DNA of 21,449 bases from Tieghemiomyces parasiticus (Eukaryota; Kickxellomycota; Dimargaritomycetes; Dimargaritales; Dimargaritaceae): assembly GCA_027575765.1 (NCBI GenBank), contig JANBPT010000831.1:1-21449 (forward strand). Reading direction: 5' to 3'. Below the pieces are notes generated by a model. The model searched no databases. It was not told the DNA's origin and saw only the letters and a program-made list of their open reading frames with translations. Shown piece after piece: positions 1 to 9,400 of this stretch. The position numbers were made by a program, and so were the translations under genes. How positions within the stretch are numbered: position 1 is the stretch's first letter; each line of letters begins with the position of its first letter.

Positions 1-438
1 CCAGCCGAGGGCCGGCGCTCCAAGGGTCTGCCGGCGGTGCCGCCCCCGCCAGGCCCGCGCCGGCCGGCTCCGTTGGACATTCCTCACCACCACCCGCCGG
101 CGCCGCACCACTACCCTGCGGCCACCTCTGCGGGAGCCGGGCTTCCCAGTTCGGGGGGACCGACCAGCGCCGGATACCCTGCGCTGCCACCAAACACCCA
201 CCAAGGGCACCCGCACCTCGCGCCGGTGCCGCCCGCGGTGACGCTGGACGGGCCGGTGGACCTGGGCGACCCTCACCTCCGCGCGTACCCCACTGGGCCA
301 GCCAACCCGCACCTCAACCACATGTACGCACCTGCCCCAGTCCAGCCCGCCTATCCTTACCCCGCCGCGGCCTACGGTGGCCGGCCCTACCCACCTCCTC
401 CTGCACCCGCCCACCACCCGGCCTCCGGCCACAAATAA
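1..438 (+). CDS. C-terminal part of a proline/histidine/alanine-rich protein (5'-truncated)
   Basis: The + strand frame is open from the first base to a TAA at 436-438, giving the last 145 residues of a protein that begins outside the window. The visible part is low-complexity: very rich in Pro, with many His, Ala, Gly and Tyr, short poly-Pro runs, His-His pairs, and Tyr-Pro/Pro-Tyr steps near the C-terminus. Codons end mostly in C or G, as in the three confident genes, which argues for real coding sequence rather than a chance open frame. No folded domain, transmembrane segment or catalytic motif is visible. Such tails occur in fungal transcription factors, RNA-binding proteins and cytoskeletal adaptors, so no function can be assigned. 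An internal GTG at 37 is not a credible start, because the frame is already open upstream. No clear polyadenylation signal follows the stop. Confidence 0.65.
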   Translation, partial: PAEGRRSKGLPAVPPPPGPRRPAPLDIPHHHPPAPHHYPAATSAGAGLPSSGGPTSAGYPALPPNTHQGHPHLAPVPPAVTLDGPVDLGDPHLRAYPTGPANPHLNHMYAPAPVQPAYPYPAAAYGGRPYPPPPAPAHHPASGHK

Positions 439-1979
439 GCAAGCCATTCACCCGGAGTGCTTCACGCCTATTTACCCATGTACCACTTATCCATTCCCAT
501 CGTCCACTTTTTCCTTGTACTCCCTCCCTGGGTTAGCCAGTAATACAGCTTGCTTGGCAGTCCCACCGCCGTGTTTGGAATCCGTGCTTGAACATCCGCC
601 GGGGCAATATAGTCGGATTCGTAGGGTCCGCGCTGGAAAGTTAGGTGCGAGTGCAATAGCAGCCGGGCGGCTCGTTTGACGCGTCTTTGCTGGTCGTCGG
701 AGGGCAAAAAGATGGCCCGGTGGAAGCGATCGCTGTGCGGGGTGCCTCTGGGGCTGGGAAGCCGGCGAAGCAGGGCGGACGTAACGCCGGCACCGGTGGC
801 GTGGACCCGACATGATTCCGTCGGAGTTGCGCCCCGGTGTGGTAGGCCCAGTCCGACCGGCCCCGCCGCCGGTCTCCCCCCTCCCTCCGTTCCGACTGCT
901 CACCAGGGCGGCCTTCGGATTGCCATGTTTGGGTTGCAATGTACCATTCTGGAACGTACCGAAGGCCAAATGGAAGGCGAGGGAACGATCGGCCGGCGGA
1001 GAACCCCGCCGCACCTATCAGCGCACCGGACGATGCACGACCTTCCTCGTTCAGCGGCCAGACTAGCCGCGTCCGCATGCACGTCTGGGAATGCCAGCCT
1101 GAAACACCTTATCTGCCCACTCCTAACAACGGCAGCGAAGCCGCCATGCCCTGTGGTTGATGGCCACTCTAGAGTAAACGGTGCATACGTGCCTAATGGG
1201 GGCCGGGGATTCCCACGGCGGTGTTCTACGGCGGAATGTTCGAGACGTGGTCCCTGGCCTTCTGGTAAGCGTCCCTGCGGTACTGTCGAACGCATACGCA
1301 AACGATAGCCGTGTGGGGCGATGCGTTGGGGCGCATGTAGCGTGCCGGGGCGGTGAGCGGGGAAGACAGGCTGCTGGGAAGAAGCCGCGGGCCAGGCCGG
1401 CGATTGGCGGTTCATCCTAAAGTAGCCGCCTGTGAATCAATCCACCTTCCCTTGAAGTGATGCTGGTCGCACTGGCTGTCCGACGTTAAGTGGACTTCCC
1501 TGTTTGTGCCTGCGCCTTCCAGCCTATTGCCTCGTGCAGCATGTAGCCAATAGAACCTCCTTCCCGCCTTCCTGGCCCGTCGCATCCGCCGCCTTCGCTG
1601 TGGATTTCCCAATGTTCTGACCAATCCTGTGGCTGCGTGCCACTGACAGGCCGTGGAAGCGTCCGTGGGCTTCTTCGCCTTCTTTTCCACCCCATCCTCT
1701 ATCTCTCCCCTCTCGCCATTGTTTTTTTTTTTCCTGACTGTGGAGGATGTATGCCGCTGATCCATGCAGCCTGCCTCTCGTCCTTCTCCCAGGCAAACAA
1801 TTGGAGGAGGATGAAACACCGTTCTCCTGGCTTGGGTGGGTGGGTGGAGGATCAACGGCCTTCACCGTTCGCCACACGGTCTTGGTCGCTCCGCTTGTCT
1901 GGGGAGGGGAGGTGATTATGGTCAGTAGCCACCGCTCTTCCCCCACAGGTTCCTTCTTCAGATCTACGCTCACTAGCCG
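439..1979. other. Intergenic region without a recognisable gene
   Basis: Several open frames of 70-210 codons occur on both strands (for example 676-1308 + and 487-1014 -), but they overlap one another, give compositionally random peptides, match no family I know and lack the codon bias of the neighbours. A CCAAT motif lies at 1547-1551 on the + strand. A T10 run lies near 1724-1733. The last few hundred bases are presumably the upstream promoter of the YcnI-like gene. Confidence 0.6.
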
Positions 1980-1989
1980 TATTTATATT
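1980..1989 (+). promoter_or_regulatory. TATA-like box of the YcnI-like gene
   Basis: TATTTATATT stands in otherwise GC/CT-rich sequence, about 190 bp before the ATG at 2180. The stretch between box and ATG is strongly pyrimidine-rich and contains no ATG, so the annotated start is the first available start codon on a transcript beginning about 30 bp downstream of the box. No transcription start data are available. Confidence 0.5.
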
Positions 1990-2179
1990 CCTGGACGGCC
2001 GCCCCCCTCTCGTCCCACACAATTTTACATCAGCCCTCTCCACTCCTGCCTTTCTCACTCCGTGACCTCCCCTCGCTCATCGTCCTGCATCGTTATCTAA
2101 CGCTAGTCCACTCGCTACCTCTCACTCTTTTTGACCCCGCTGCGGCTGCCCTTGTTTACCTGTCTGCCACCTCCGCATC

Positions 2180-2878
2180 ATGCCCAGTCTCGTGTCTTAC
2201 CTCTACGCCCTGGCGGCCGGCCTTGTCGTGTCGTCCGCCCATGTCGCCCTGACCCCCAGCACCGTCGCCTACAACCAGTCCGGGGTGGTGGCCGTCCGTG
2301 TCGGCCACGGTTGCGACGGGGCCGCCACCACCGCCATCTCGGTGCAGATCCCCGCCGGGGTCACCGGAGTAACCCCCGTATACATCCCCGGGTGGAATGT
2401 CACCGTCACCACCCGGCCGGCTGGCGCCTCGGCCCCCAATGACAACTTTACCGACCCTATCAGCAAGGTCACCTACTCGGCCAGCAGCAGCGGCGTCTCG
2501 TCGTCCAGCGGCTCCTCCAACTCTCACGACGGCATGAGCATGCGCCGGCGGGCAGAGGCCGCCGCCACCACCGAGGTGGATTCTGTCACCTGGTCCGGCG
2601 GCAGCGTTCCTGAGGGCACTTTCTTTGACTTTGGCCTCAAACTGAAGACTCCCGCTCAGGAGACCACCCTGGCCTTCCCCGTCATCCAACTCTGTGACGA
2701 CAAGTCCACCGACTGGTTTGGTGACAGCTCCTCCTCTACCCCAGCCTCATTCGTCAAGGTAGTTAAGGCCTCCACCTCGTCGACCTCCGCCGCCGGGTTG
2801 GCCCGTACCCCTAACACCCTGGTCGCCGGTTTTGCCACTCTGAGCGTCGGGGCCTACCTGGCCCTCACTCAGCTCTAG
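2180..2878 (+). CDS. YcnI-like (DUF1775) copper-binding domain protein, secreted and probably GPI-anchored
   Basis: A 232-residue intronless gene. Residues 1-20 form a hydrophobic signal peptide ending Ser-Ser-Ala; cleavage there leaves His21 as the mature N-terminus. In bacterial YcnI proteins the mature N-terminus is likewise a copper-binding His. Family hallmarks follow: a His-Gly-Cys-Asp-Gly motif (residues 43-47), Gln-Ile-Pro-Ala-Gly-Val (56-61), Pro-Gly-Trp (70-72) and Thr-Trp-Ser-Gly-Gly (137-141). Cys45 and Cys172 could pair as a disulfide. A Ser-rich linker with a tribasic Arg run (about 100-130) interrupts the domain compared with bacterial homologues. Three N-glycosylation sequons lie at Asn32, Asn73 and Asn89. 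The C-terminus is Ser/Thr-rich, then small residues near 204-206, then a hydrophobic tail ending the protein, the layout of a GPI-attachment signal. The protein is therefore expected on the outer plasma membrane or cell wall. A role in copper handling is inferred from the family and is not shown here. The ATG is the first after the TATA-like box. Confidence 0.9.
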   Translation: MPSLVSYLYALAAGLVVSSAHVALTPSTVAYNQSGVVAVRVGHGCDGAATTAISVQIPAGVTGVTPVYIPGWNVTVTTRPAGASAPNDNFTDPISKVTYSASSSGVSSSSGSSNSHDGMSMRRRAEAAATTEVDSVTWSGGSVPEGTFFDFGLKLKTPAQETTLAFPVIQLCDDKSTDWFGDSSSSTPASFVKVVKASTSSTSAAGLARTPNTLVAGFATLSVGAYLALTQL

Positions 2879-3015
2879 GTGTGGTTGGGCCAAGCGTGTC
2901 AAATGGTTGTTGGTTATTTTTCGCCTCCTTAATCTTCATTCCTTCCCTACTATCACTATACCCCTGTCTATGTGCCTTCGCTTGGGATTCATCTGCGCTT
3001 ACTTGTTACCCGTCT

Positions 3016-3021
3016 ATTAAA
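3016..3021 (+). terminator. Probable polyadenylation signal of the YcnI-like gene
   Basis: ATTAAA, about 140 bp after the TAG, lies in T-rich sequence and is followed by CA and TG/T-rich stretches. This is the usual layout of a 3' processing site, but it is called from the hexamer alone. Confidence 0.4.
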
Positions 3022-6000
3022 CTCAGTACACACTCTACTGTTTTCTGCAGCGAGCGTCATATTATATGGATCCCTCGCTGCCCGTACGGCGCTGCCTCTG
3101 TTCAGGGCGCGGCCTCCATCTACCACCAATCGATTCGATACGGCGCGCCCAAATTACCTTTATGGCGATAGACAGTGGTGGATCCTCAGAGCATAACAAT
3201 CAGGGGCACTAGCAACCTTAGTTTACCATAGGACTGTCGGGTCAACGCCTGGACGTATCTGTGGGACACTGTAGTGACGTATACATCACGAATCCCACTC
3301 GTTAATATCATTGTCCCCACGCATCAACACTGTCGCACTTACGAACGAACGTGATGCATTAACAATGGTCTTGCTGTAGATGACCGCAACGCTCGATTGC
3401 TCTATTGTCCTGCAGCCAAAGGCTACCCGTTCGTCCAAACCCCACAGTAACAGGGAAGCATCATCAAACACGGTGATTGTCCATTACTTTGGGTCGTCTG
3501 AACAAGCCGGTACTCCACTTTAAGGTGGCCATTGCCGAGGTATCTTACCATGGCCACTCGTCAACGTTTTTCCCTGCCCATCCGGCCCAACGCACCATCA
3601 GCGGCGAAATACCATCGCCCTTAAGAACCCTGAATTTCACTCTGCCTTCGGATTCGTAGCCACCCTATGCGAAACTGCTGTAGTTTGCAGAGGTATCCGA
3701 ATAGCAGCTGATTAATTTTTGTGCCTGCTGAGATGGGAACTGTGCGCTACCCACTCGCCAACTGTGCGCCTTGTGTGACGCGTTGTTTTCACGGGCTGTG
3801 ACCAGCCAGTATGCGTCGTCGCTTTTTGTGCCAGAACAAGTGGATTCTGTGCTGCAGTTGTTGCAGTTGATGTCACCAAGTCCTCGAGCTTCACCGACAG
3901 TGCCAGGTAGACGTTACTTGCCATACCAGCCTAGGCCAATGCCTTTGATGGCTGGGCTGAGAACTGACCCGGGCTATTATTCACCACCATTGATACTTAT
4001 TATGATCGGAATAATCGCCAACTTATGATTGCAGCCTTATCAGCGACCTCTGACCTGGACTCGGAACGATCACGATAAGCCGAGTCCATCGAAGTCGCCT
4101 GCACCGTTTGATGCATTGCCCTACGATGAGTCTCTCTTAGGATAGAATGCTTCGGTATCCTCTCGTTTCCTTCATGCTGTGTTGTTTCCCTGCTGATTTT
4201 CTTATGATGTATTCATCACTGCTGTCTCTTCACTTAAACTGTTGGAAGTCAAGGCCGGAATAGATATATAGTATCTGTCCGCCGGCCACCTCAATAAACG
4301 AGAGACTGCACTTTTAACCCTTCACTTTTCTATCGTATTCTCAAACCCCGTGTATTTACTACACCACAATCCTCTTGAGCCTCCAGGCCAATGGTGAGAT
4401 TCCGGAGCAGCTCCAGTGTAAATAGTCCCAGGATGATGGTGGTGGTGGTCTGGAACCTGCCAAGGCTGCAAAGCACAAGGCCACTATTAATGCTGACCAG
4501 AAGCCGTGGGTGAAGAGCCAGCACAAAGGCTGCTCCCCACCAGGTCCACAAAGAACTTTCTGACCCTGTTATCGCAGGGCTAAGCTATGACAAAAGCAAG
4601 CTACTCGGGCCACTCTCCATTCAAGGTAATGGAGGAGAGGCACCCTAAAGGCGAGTCGGCTGGGCAGAGAAGCCTCATCTAAAGAATGGATGGAATGGCT
4701 GCAGCCTGCTGTGAGACACCGTACTAATAGGCTCAACCTTTTGCCATTCTGCTCATATCTCACTTTGCCGCATGCTCATGAATGTAAATGCACACACGAA
4801 TGGCTTGGCTTATTAAATGCAAAATTAGCCTCTATCAAAATGCAAATTTACAGGACACGCGGCGCAAATACTACACACTGGAGGCGTGCTATCCATCATC
4901 GTATGGCGCGAACTCATTTGCAACTAATAGTGTACAGAGCTCCCACAGGTGGCCAGTATATACACGGTATAGCCTCTCATACTGGACAAAGGCAGGTCAC
5001 CAGTTAAGTCCTACACCCCATGGGTTGAGTGAGCCAATAAATGACGTCTAGCCAGAGCTGCCCATATTAACATCAGACTATGGGGGGAGGGAGAATATGA
5101 GTCAGAGCACTATGGACCACACGATTCAAGCAGCGGCTCCAGCGCTGAACTGTTCAATCCGCTGCGTAGTCGAGCAGGGCCCGGCGATGACCCATACGTG
5201 CAAAGGGTACGCGCCAGGGTGCTGACGCCTTGGGGTGTCAAAAAATAACCAGCTGTCCCCCGGTGGAATCTCGCCTGCAGGGCACAGCCCCCTTCGGACT
5301 GTAGACCGTACATAATTAAGTACGGTAGAATGATGCGCACTACCCGATATCAAGGTCCGGTTGGTGCAGGAGGAAACAACCTTGAGAATGCACCAACTTC
5401 TCCACCCTTCCCATCCAACTACGGTTGGGTTGGCTCAACTCTGCTGCGGAAGACACAGCCACGATTCATACGCCAAATCGACCATCGAATATTGCAAGAG
5501 GGTGGGAGACGAGCGCCTCGCCTTGGAACTTGACATTTCTCCCTGTGATTCCCAGCCAACTTTCCCGAACAGAGATCATGCCACAAACCCAGCCCCTCTC
5601 CCTCCACGCACTGCCAGCCGGCCGCCGTTCCCTTGGGTTTATGAAAACTAGCCTCTCAGTCGCCTTTGTTTACACGCTTGGAACGGTTATCATTACCTAT
5701 ACCCCAACCCTGATGAAATCTTGACATATCTTCCGTCATGATGAAATTTAGATCCGACCGACCCCACAAACCGTTTGGTTTGCTGCAGGCCAAGTGAAGC
5801 GGGCAGCATGTCCTCACCCCCGCCTTTTTTTTAAAAAAAAATGATGGCCCACAGAGCCCCGCCTCTCCTTCCTCGCCAGCCAGTATCATTTTTTTCCAGC
5901 CCCGCCACTGACTGGTCGCGCTCGGCCACAGGGTATGGGTGAACGTAGGAAAATGCACTACGTGCCGCCATATCCACTTCTCCGCCCCACCCGCTAGGGC

Positions 6001-6065
6001 CTCGGCTGACCGTTGAAATACGTCTGGCTTACCCGAACAACGACGGGCTCGGTCTATTCTCTTAC
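3022..6065. other. Gene-free region of about 3 kb
   Basis: No open frame here exceeds about 105 codons, and none resembles a known family or shares the C/G-ending codon preference of the real genes. AATAAA motifs at 4293-4298 and 5036-5041 (+) are not preceded by a credible coding region and could be chance or mark noncoding transcripts. A perfect 7-bp-stem hairpin lies at 5305-5326 and a T8A9 tract at 5825-5841. Approaching 6060 the sequence becomes pyrimidine-rich and presumably contains the exportin promoter. Confidence 0.55.
5305..5326. repeat. Short perfect inverted repeat (hairpin)
   Basis: ACCGTAC and GTACGGT are exact reverse complements flanking an 8-base A/T loop. It lies in gene-free DNA. 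There is no trailing T-run to suggest a terminator, and the function is unknown. Confidence 0.5.
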
Positions 6066-6083
6066 TTTTTATATTTGTATATG
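6066..6083 (+). promoter_or_regulatory. TATA-like box of the exportin gene
   Basis: T-rich sequence with TATATTT and TATATG cores begins the leader of the exportin gene. From the ATG that ends this motif (6081-6083) to the start codon at 6428 there is not one ATG on the + strand, and the stretch is pyrimidine-rich. This supports a transcription start shortly after the box and a leader of roughly 300 nt. Confidence 0.4.
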
Positions 6084-6427
6084 CATCGGTTTTTAGCCCC
6101 CATTGCTACTGACCTACGCTCGCTGACTACTGCGCTTGCTTCACTTTCCTTCCATTGAATTACTCTGTTACCCTCATTTCTCTGCAAGAGAACTTCCTCC
6201 ATTCCCCGCCGCCTGCCCACTCATTTGTCGTCCATCGTACCGCTGTCGGAGTCGACCCGTGGCTCTAACGGCCCGCTAACCACCCCTTCCCCTTGCGCAC
6301 TACCCCGTGGCCGACCCGACTCCTACCGCGATCTGCCAGCTTAAACTCTTGCGTGGTATACCAGTCGTCCACGTTACATACCCCATCCCACCCCGCGTGC
6401 ACGCCTTCGCCCACCGATCGCCGTCCT

Positions 6428-9400
6428 ATGGACATTCAGGGTAGGTCCTACGCCCTGGACTTGACCGTCATGTAGACGACCGAGGTGGCCTCGTCCGGAT
6501 CGAAGCCATTGGGCTTCCCTCAACGTACCTAGTAGTTCGGTACTGCCTGGCCCCTGGTTCCGCACCAAGCAGCAGGGACTCCACGGCCGCCCGCTGGTAA
6601 CCTCCGCGGCTAGCCTCACCAGCAACTTAAGCCTGGCCCCGCATTAACTGTGGCCATCTTTCCTCTGTTGATCATAAACTCGAACATCTTACTCTTATCC
6701 ACTGCGACTCAGCCATCAACCAAATCGTCGCGGCTCTGGACGTTGTCCACTCCGGGGCGCAGACCACCCCTAATCAGCGTCAGCAGGCCCAGGCAGTAAG
6801 TAGCCCTCCCCCCCACCCACTCACACTTTGAAATGCCGTATCGGTGTCCTGAGCCACCCAAACCCTCCTCGCTAACCTCACCTTGCCTGCCTACTCCATA
6901 CCGTGCCACCTTTCCAACTGTTCGTCCCACGTAAACTCGCACCATCAGGTCTGCGAGAAAGCCAAGGAGGCACCCGAAGCCGCCCTCTACGGTCACTATC
7001 TAGCTCATCGAGCGCAAAAGTACCCCGACACCGTCCGCCACTTCGGCCTCTCTCTGATTGAAAACACCATCCGCTACCGCTGGGACGACCCCCGTTTTAA
7101 CGAGTCCCACCACATCCAAATCCGGGATGCCGTGGTGCAGCTTGCTACCGAGGTACGTGTCATGGATGTGCCCCCATACCTGGCCACCGGAGCTACACAA
7201 GGATGGTTTACTTTAACCCCCCCCCCCCAACTCTTTGACAGCCCCTGTCCCGCTGCCCTAGCTCGCCTCACTCTCCACCGACCAGATTTACGGGCCACGG
7301 GAATACCATCAGAGCAATCTAACCCCGTCTCGACCTTAAATTCCCCCTCACCCCCCCCTCAAATGTCTTCGCCGACCCTAGGGTCTCCACGAAGAGCCGA
7401 GTGAACGACACTTCATCAAGGAAAAGGTGGCCCAGCTGATCACCGACCTGGCCGAGCGCCTGTGGCCCCAGCAATGGCCTGAGCTAGATGAGTGGCTGCA
7501 GAGCCTATACCGCTCCTCAGTAAGTAGAACTACCGGCCAGCCGGCTTTTGTATCGACTCTTCCCTGCAACTACCACCTGTACCAGAACCCCCGACCTCAC
7601 CTCCCTTTTGTTTTGTAATACCCGCCCCATGCTTTTGTCTCCCCCCCCTCCCCTCAGGCTCTCACTCAGGAATTATGCCTACTCGCCCTCCGCAACCTGG
7701 CTGATGACCTCGGTGTCTTTGACGACCCCCTGGCCGCGCTACGCAAGTCCGATCTGACCAACGCACTTATCTGCGTCCTTCTCAGTGCCCGCAGCCTGCA
7801 GCAGGCCTACCCGTCGGGTACCAAGGCTATGAACAACCAGTACGTGACCGTTATGCAGGCCCGCGGGGGCGACGGCTGGCTCGTCCGGTGGGCCACTACT
7901 ATGCGCGAATTCCGGGCCAACCTTGTTCGTCCGGACTACACCCTGAGTCCTGCATCCGCCACCCTGCTGCGCTACCACTTTGAAGCTCTCAAGTCCAACC
8001 TGGACCTAGCCCATCTGCGGGGGCTTATCGAGATCAACTGGCCCACTTTGATTGTCGATTACCTTGAGTTGGACGGCTACCCAGAATTCCAGAAGGCAAG
8101 TTATCCCGAGTACTTTTTAATTAGTCCTCTACCTGGCTTCCTCAGCTCCTTGAACACAACGCGGACAGTCTCTAATCCGACTCTCTCATCCTAATCTCCA
8201 CCCCCTCTCCCTAATGACAGCTCGCCGTAGAGCTCTGGGTGGTTCTCAGTAACCGGCACTTTTCCGATTTTTCCGATCGTCATGAGTTTATGGCCCAGTG
8301 GCTGGCCCCGGACGTGCTCACTCGATGGGCCACCGTGTACCAGCGGTTCCACCGGACCGACGCCATGGACGATTCCGACCACGCCACGGTAGGGCTGCGC
8401 CTAGTGCAGGGCACGGTCGACTTAGCCGTCAACCACGTCTGCCACCGCACGAACCGTGGCGCCATTCCAGAGGGCCTGGCCACCCTGGTCGACTTGCTCT
8501 TTACCATGGGTGACAGCCCCAACGTGCTCATCGCCTGCCAGACCGTGACCTTTTGGCTGGCCGCCTCCAAGCACAAGGTGATTGGCCCCTGGTTGCGCGC
8601 CCAGGTCCCATTGCCCCGCCTTCTGCTCCTGTGCATCTCCCTGGTGGTGCGCTGCGGGACCGTGCTGCACACGTACGTCACCGACCCCGACACCGACCCA
8701 CTGCCGGAGTTTGATGGGCCCGGCGCCCTGCGCAACTACTTCGTGGGAACCCGGCTGCGCACTCTAGAACTGGTACAGCTCGCGGTCGCTGCCGCTCCTG
8801 CCGACGCCCTGTCCTGGCTCCACGACCAGCTGGGCCCCGTCCTAGCCAAGTCGCCCGCTCCGACTGGGTTCGACGTGGAGCAGGAAGCCGCTCTATTTTT
8901 AACCGCGGCGGTGTTAGACGCCCAGCTTACCGCGGATCCGGCGACGGCCGACCGGGTGGCCACCGCCCAGGATAACCTGTGTCAGCGCCTGCTGGAATTT
9001 GCGCCGCGTGACGAGGACTTGGCGCTGCGTCAGCTTCAGACCTTCATCAGCTTCAGCTCCGTGTTTGCGCGCCGGCACCAGCTGCTATTCGCCTTCCTTG
9101 ACAAGATCTTTTCCCTCATGCTCAGCGCCGAACCAGCCTACACGGAGTCACCCCTGGCCCGCGCCTCCGGCACCGCCGCCCACCGCTGGCAGGCTTTCCA
9201 AGTGCAGCGCAAATGTGCCACCACCTTGGTGCGGCTAGCCTTGGCTATCCCGGACACGTTCCTGAGCTGCTACGGCCAGGTTAGCGAAGCGGCCGACCGC
9301 GTGGTCCGCGACGCCCGCATCCCGCAGTCCAACAAGTTCCACGTGTACGACTTTTTGCTCACCATCTGCTTCCACTCGTCTGCCGCGCTGACCGATAAGC

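Noticed and set aside
487..1308. Overlapping open frames of 145-210 codons on both strands before the YcnI-like gene
   Set aside because: They overlap one another in several frames, give random-looking Arg/Pro/Gly-rich peptides expected from GC-rich DNA, and show no family motif.
3286..3471. Minus-strand peptide containing an Asp-Ala-Ser-x3-Trp-Gly-like stretch resembling part of a retroelement RNase H
   Set aside because: Only a few residues match. No other motif of a reverse transcriptase or RNase H follows, and the frame is only 61 codons, with a stop just upstream.
8280..8735. 151-codon antisense frame inside the exportin gene, and similar shadows in the 7TM-RGS gene (17342-17863)
   Set aside because: These are mirror frames of strongly biased coding sequence, without independent motifs.
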